Origin: Clostridiales bacterium UBA4039
Lineage (GTDB): Bacteria; Bacillota; Clostridia; Lachnospirales; Vallitaleaceae
NCBI GenBank assembly: GCA_002382805.1
Contig: DGAD01000037.1
Span: 3,002-67,001, forward strand
Reading direction: 5' to 3'
DNA length: 64,000 nt
Shown here: in pieces, positions 60,763-64,000 of the stretch
How positions within the stretch are numbered: the stretch's first letter is position 1
How the letters are laid out: each line of letters begins with the position of its first letter
Program-made: the position numbers and the translations under genes
Notes under the pieces: model-generated
What the model was told of the DNA's origin: nothing
What the model saw: only the letters and a program-made list of their open reading frames with translations
Databases searched by the model: none

Positions 60763-62361
60763 CTATACATTGCCCACGATGACTTGCCCTTTTTTCACAT
60801 CATATACTTGTCCATGTTCAAGTGCAATCTCGCCACCGACAAGGACATAATCGATACCCTTTGGAAATTGTTTGGGTTCAATATAGGTTGCACAATCAAT
60901 AATGGTCTCTAAATCAAATATGGTAATATCTGCGACATAGCCTTCTTTTAATTGTCCACGGTCATTAAAGTGCATTCTAGCCGCCGGAAGTGCTGTGACC
61001 TTTTTTACAGCCTGTTCTAGCGTCAACGCCTGACTTTCACGAACATATTTTGCAAAGACCCGCGGAAAAGTTCCATATGAACGCGGATGCGGCATGCCAT
61101 GTGCCGAAAATAAAGAGTCTGATATGATAAAGGAATACTCCAATTGCATAGTGTGAATGACATCGGCCTCACTCATATGAAAAAAGACAATCGACACATT
61201 CCCGTTTTCTTCCAATAAAATATCCAATGCACATTGGGTTGGGTCCTTGTCTTGTTCCAGCGCAATTTGGGCAACATTCTTCCCAACATAGCCTGCATTT
61301 TCTTGTGAATCCACTGAGGAAATAAGAACGTTTTCCCATCCGGTCGTATACACCAGATTGTCCCAAGTTGTCGCTTCATTTTGCATCTCATGAACAATTT
61401 TTTGTCGCATAGTCGAATCTTTTATCCGCTCTAGCGTATGGGTAATGCCACCTTCTAGTGACCAAGGCGGCATAAGCGTCGTCAGCGTTGTTGAACCTGC
61501 TGTGTATGGATATACATCACACGTGACATCAAGCCCTTGGGCTCTTGCCTCATCGATCATTTGTATTGCTGCATAGATTTTATCATTCCAGTTGTTTTTT
61601 CCCGCCGCTTTTAGATGGCTGATATGCAAAGATACACCGCTTTCCTTTGCAATATCTATCACTTCGCGAATTGATGCGGTTAAACTATTTCCTTCGCCTC
61701 GAATGTGAGTGGTTACCAGTCCATTGTGGGCTTTGACCACTTGGCATATTTCAACGAGTTGCTGTTTTGAATAATAGTTTTCAGGCACATACATCAACCC
61801 AAAGGATAGTCCCAATGCACCCGAAGTCAACGCTTCATCCAATAACGTCTTAACCGTTTCCATTTCTTCATCAGAGAGCGGTCCCGGCTCAAACCCTTTT
61901 GCTGCAATACGAAGGGCTCCATTACCTACCAATCCACCTATGTTATACCTATGTTTTTTTGTTTTTAACAGATGTACATATTCGCCATAGCTTTTCCATG
62001 CCCATTCTTGATCAAGTTTCCCCATAATGGGTTCGCTATAATCTTGCAAAAGTGCAAGGGTCTGAGCACTGGTAGGCGCTGCTGAAAATCCGCAGTTGCC
62101 ATAAAGCTCTGTCGTTACCCCTTGACGCAGTTTAATCTCACCAAAGGATTCATCAAGAACCATTAAATCTGAATGGCTATGAATATCGATAAAACCGGGG
62201 GATACAATTTTTCCTGTGGCATCAATCACTTTTTTGGCCTCAATCATAATAGTTGAATCAAGGGCAACAATCCGACCGTCTTGTACTCCGATATCCCCAG
62301 TCCATGATGCTTCTCCTGATCCATCCACAATTCGTCCATTTTTTATAAGTATATCCAGCAT
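60763..62361 (-). CDS. N-acyl-D-amino-acid deacylase (D-aminoacylase family)
   Basis: A 532-residue amidohydrolase that frees D-amino acids from their N-acyl forms. The metal motif GFIDIHSHSDLMV lies at about residues 60-72; GLSFGLMYVPENYYS, THIRGEGNSL and HISHLKAAGKNNW follow, all typical of the D-aminoacylase group. ATG 62361 is preceded by AAGGTG and almost abuts the preceding gene's stop. The neighbours (a D-amino-acid PLP enzyme and RidA) fit D-amino-acid catabolism; in this setting N-acyl-D-Glu or D-Ala compounds from peptidoglycan are plausible sources. Confidence 0.92.
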   Translation of the reverse strand: MLDILIKNGRIVDGSGEASWTGDIGVQDGRIVALDSTIMIEAKKVIDATGKIVSPGFIDIHSHSDLMVLDESFGEIKLRQGVTTELYGNCGFSAAPTSAQTLALLQDYSEPIMGKLDQEWAWKSYGEYVHLLKTKKHRYNIGGLVGNGALRIAAKGFEPGPLSDEEMETVKTLLDEALTSGALGLSFGLMYVPENYYSKQQLVEICQVVKAHNGLVTTHIRGEGNSLTASIREVIDIAKESGVSLHISHLKAAGKNNWNDKIYAAIQMIDEARAQGLDVTCDVYPYTAGSTTLTTLMPPWSLEGGITHTLERIKDSTMRQKIVHEMQNEATTWDNLVYTTGWENVLISSVDSQENAGYVGKNVAQIALEQDKDPTQCALDILLEENGNVSIVFFHMSEADVIHTMQLEYSFIISDSLFSAHGMPHPRSYGTFPRVFAKYVRESQALTLEQAVKKVTALPAARMHFNDRGQLKEGYVADITIFDLETIIDCATYIEPKQFPKGIDYVLVGGEIALEHGQVYDVKKGQVIVGNV

Positions 62362-62362
62362 A

Positions 62363-63460
62363 TTAGTACACCTTACCTCTTCCTTCAACCTTAACAGCAC
62401 GCATTTGACCTGATTCTTCTATAAAGTAGACCTTATCGTGCAAATTAATCGTTGTGCAAATATGGTTGGGGATAATTGCCAACTGATCGCCGACCTTTAA
62501 GGAACCATCTTCTTTTTCCAAGCGAATGGTTCCGTGTTCTTCCGATAATTTTTCTAAAAACACATCATCTCTTCCTATAATCTTGCCATAACCTTGAAGA
62601 TAATGCGGAAAGACATTCAGTGGAGCATCTGCTGAAAACGTCTTATTGCCGCCATCAACGATGACTTTGTCGGGTTGATGGGCACTGACAACGGTTGTAA
62701 CAACACTTGCCGCACACGCATCCCATTGGCATATCCCCATATTAACGAGCATCGTGTCATTAAATACATAGGTTCCCGGACGCACTTCTGTTACGCCATC
62801 CACGCGCGCTGCTGAGGCCGCTGTAGGCGTTGAGCCAACGCTCACATCCTCAATATTAATGCCACTATTACGCAGTTGGTCAGCAAGCTCCACCATCATC
62901 TTTCCTTCTTCAAGCCCGGCCTTTTCCCAATCCAACGTTGCTTTTCCTTGGTAGACAAGCCCTTTAAAAGTAAATATACCCGTAAGTTTGAGTCCCGGAT
63001 AACAGTTAATCTTTCTAGCAAAATCAAAAGCTTCATCATATGGGACACCTGTTCTTCCCATACCCGTATCGATTTCAAGACGCACTTCAATGGCTTGATT
63101 CACTTTTTCAAAAGCCTTCGAAAGCGCTTTTGCACCACTTAAGCTATCCACACCTACAATAAGACGTATCTTTTGATTTAGCGCTATTAAATGCTGAATC
63201 TTATCTTCGCCAATAATGGGATATGCAATAAAAATGTCTTCAATCCCATGTGCCGCCATCACTTTCGCTTCTCCAATTTTAGCCACGGTAATACCGATAG
63301 CGCCTGCATCAATTTGCATTTTAGCGATTTCTGGTATCTTATGTGTTTTTATATGCGGTCGCAGATTGCATCCATTATTTTTTGCCATTGTGGCCATATG
63401 GATAATGTTTTGTTTTACCGTTGAATATTGAATTGCAATATACGGTGTCTCTGGATTCAT
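62363..63460 (-). CDS. PLP-dependent D-threonine aldolase / D-serine dehydratase-like enzyme
   Basis: A 365-residue fold-type III (alanine racemase-like) enzyme. The PLP lysine is in RPHIKTHKIPEIAK (about residue 37), the Gly-rich phosphate-binding region follows in VSVGSTPTAASA, and the C-terminal metal site is IPNHICTTINL with His and Cys. This combination marks the D-threonine aldolase/D-serine dehydratase (DSD1) group. ATG 63460 has AGGAGG upstream. It is the second gene of the operon, 31 bases after ridA. Substrate among D-amino acids is open. Confidence 0.9.
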   Translation of the reverse strand: MNPETPYIAIQYSTVKQNIIHMATMAKNNGCNLRPHIKTHKIPEIAKMQIDAGAIGITVAKIGEAKVMAAHGIEDIFIAYPIIGEDKIQHLIALNQKIRLIVGVDSLSGAKALSKAFEKVNQAIEVRLEIDTGMGRTGVPYDEAFDFARKINCYPGLKLTGIFTFKGLVYQGKATLDWEKAGLEEGKMMVELADQLRNSGINIEDVSVGSTPTAASAARVDGVTEVRPGTYVFNDTMLVNMGICQWDACAASVVTTVVSAHQPDKVIVDGGNKTFSADAPLNVFPHYLQGYGKIIGRDDVFLEKLSEEHGTIRLEKEDGSLKVGDQLAIIPNHICTTINLHDKVYFIEESGQMRAVKVEGRGKVY

Positions 63461-63491
63461 ATAATCCTCCTTTTTCCACAAATTGCCTGTT

Positions 63492-63956
63492 TTACTTATC
63501 GTCTACTTCAAAAATAGCTTCAATTTCAACGGTTAAATTCCCCGGCAATTCATTTGTCCCAATTGCTGAACGTGCATGTTGACCTGCTTCACCAAATACG
63601 TCTCCCAATAATTGTGATGCTGCATTCATAACTTTGGGTTGGTCTGAAAACCCAGGTGCACTGGCTACAAAACCTAATATTTTAACCACATTTTTTATTC
63701 GGTTTAGATCTCCTGTGTATTCGTGTAAAGCACTCAACATATTTAAAGTTGCTCCTACGGCTGCTTCTTGAGCTTCTTCCATTGTCACATCTGCCCCTGC
63801 TTTTCCAGAGATATAAGGTACACCATCACGTGTCGCACCTTGTCCTGATGTATAGAGCAAGTTCCCTACTTGCTTAACTGGAGTATAGATACCTCCAAGG
63901 GGTGGTACCGGTGGCAATTCTAGGTTTAATTTTTTTAGATTATCATATACATTCAT
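63492..63956 (-). CDS. RidA/YjgF family protein
   Basis: A 154-residue protein of the Rid family, which hydrolyses reactive enamine/imine intermediates formed by PLP enzymes. Family blocks are PPVPPLGGIYTPVKQVGNLLY, TSGQGA and the C-terminal RSAIGTNELPGNLTVEIEAIFEV (quoted in part: RSAIGTNELPGN). It is longer than RidA itself (about 128) and matches the YjgF subgroup found with D-amino-acid genes. Being first in an operon with a D-serine-dehydratase-like enzyme, which makes 2-aminoacrylate, gives it a clear purpose. AGGAGG precedes the start. Confidence 0.93.
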   Translation of the reverse strand: MNVYDNLKKLNLELPPVPPLGGIYTPVKQVGNLLYTSGQGATRDGVPYISGKAGADVTMEEAQEAAVGATLNMLSALHEYTGDLNRIKNVVKILGFVASAPGFSDQPKVMNAASQLLGDVFGEAGQHARSAIGTNELPGNLTVEIEAIFEVDDK

Positions 63957-63982
63957 GTGTTTTCCTCCTAATAAGTATCGGT

Positions 63983-64000
63983 AGTGTCAAGTCTGACACT
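63983..64000. promoter_or_regulatory. Inverted repeat upstream of the ridA operon
   Basis: AGTGTCA (63983-63989) and TGACACT (63994-64000) are perfect complements around AGTC, immediately upstream of the ribosome-binding site and at the right window edge. It may be an operator, or an element cut by the edge; the promoter itself is not visible. Confidence 0.5.

Noticed and set aside
1..64000. tRNA, rRNA, insertion sequence, prophage or integration site
   Set aside because: No transposase, integrase, terminal repeats or tRNA-like cloverleaf was noticed on reading both strands; a scan with dedicated tools would settle this.

Overview
The window looks like a chromosomal segment of a low-GC, Gram-positive anaerobe of the class Clostridia, probably near the Lachnospirales. 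This rests on AT-rich sequence, strong AGGAGG ribosome-binding sites, an LTA-synthase-type gene, PIN-PhoH, HelD and thymidine kinase genes of Firmicutes type, a PyrR-type leader and a preQ1-I riboswitch. There is no rRNA, tRNA, CRISPR, phage or insertion sequence. The taxonomic placement is inference from gene content only.

Left part (1-22 kb) is mostly housekeeping. It holds an ABC drug/peptide-type exporter with its own HTH regulator, an LTA-synthase-family enzyme, the pyrBI operon with a candidate PyrR-binding leader, two ABC-F ATPases, an ABC exporter, thiol peroxidase plus MscS, ApbE, a rhodanese, a methyltransferase, class II fructose-bisphosphate aldolase, PIN-PhoH with a coiled-coil partner, thymidine kinase, HelD and a SleB-type cell wall hydrolase.

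Middle (22-43.8 kb). A SorC-type regulator sits between an aldolase/zinc-dehydrogenase operon and an operon for an APC permease, a RibF-like protein with an eroded adenylyltransferase half, and an iron alcohol dehydrogenase. Together these look like an uncharacterised carbonyl or deoxy-sugar pathway. Next come a GTDC1/QTMAN-like glycosyltransferase, a WYL/GyrI-like/ClbS cluster, yaaA, a large ligand-sensing diguanylate cyclase, and the hexuronate operon uxaB-uxaA-uxaC with a divergent AraC regulator. A radical SAM protein follows, divergent from a YhhQ-type queuosine-precursor transporter whose leader is a preQ1-I riboswitch. The radical SAM enzyme is therefore a candidate queuine salvage enzyme, and the QTMAN homologue gives the region a second queuosine link.

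Right part (43.9-64 kb). A 1321-residue multidomain GH2 enzyme is followed by an HD-GYP/GGDEF pair in one operon, a MATE transporter, a DUF975 membrane protein, a GGDEF-esterase-AraC operon, and a compact operon: RidA, a PLP fold-III D-amino-acid enzyme, N-acyl-D-amino-acid deacylase, GH4, BadF-type sugar kinase and GH20. That last set combines amino-sugar and D-amino-acid breakdown and may salvage peptidoglycan fragments. Pectin use (uxa genes, GH2 with a rhamnogalacturonan-esterase-like N terminus) and dense c-di-GMP signalling (three GGDEF, one HD-GYP, one HDOD) suggest a free-living polysaccharide degrader. Several promoters carry clear inverted repeats placed as operators; these are listed separately.
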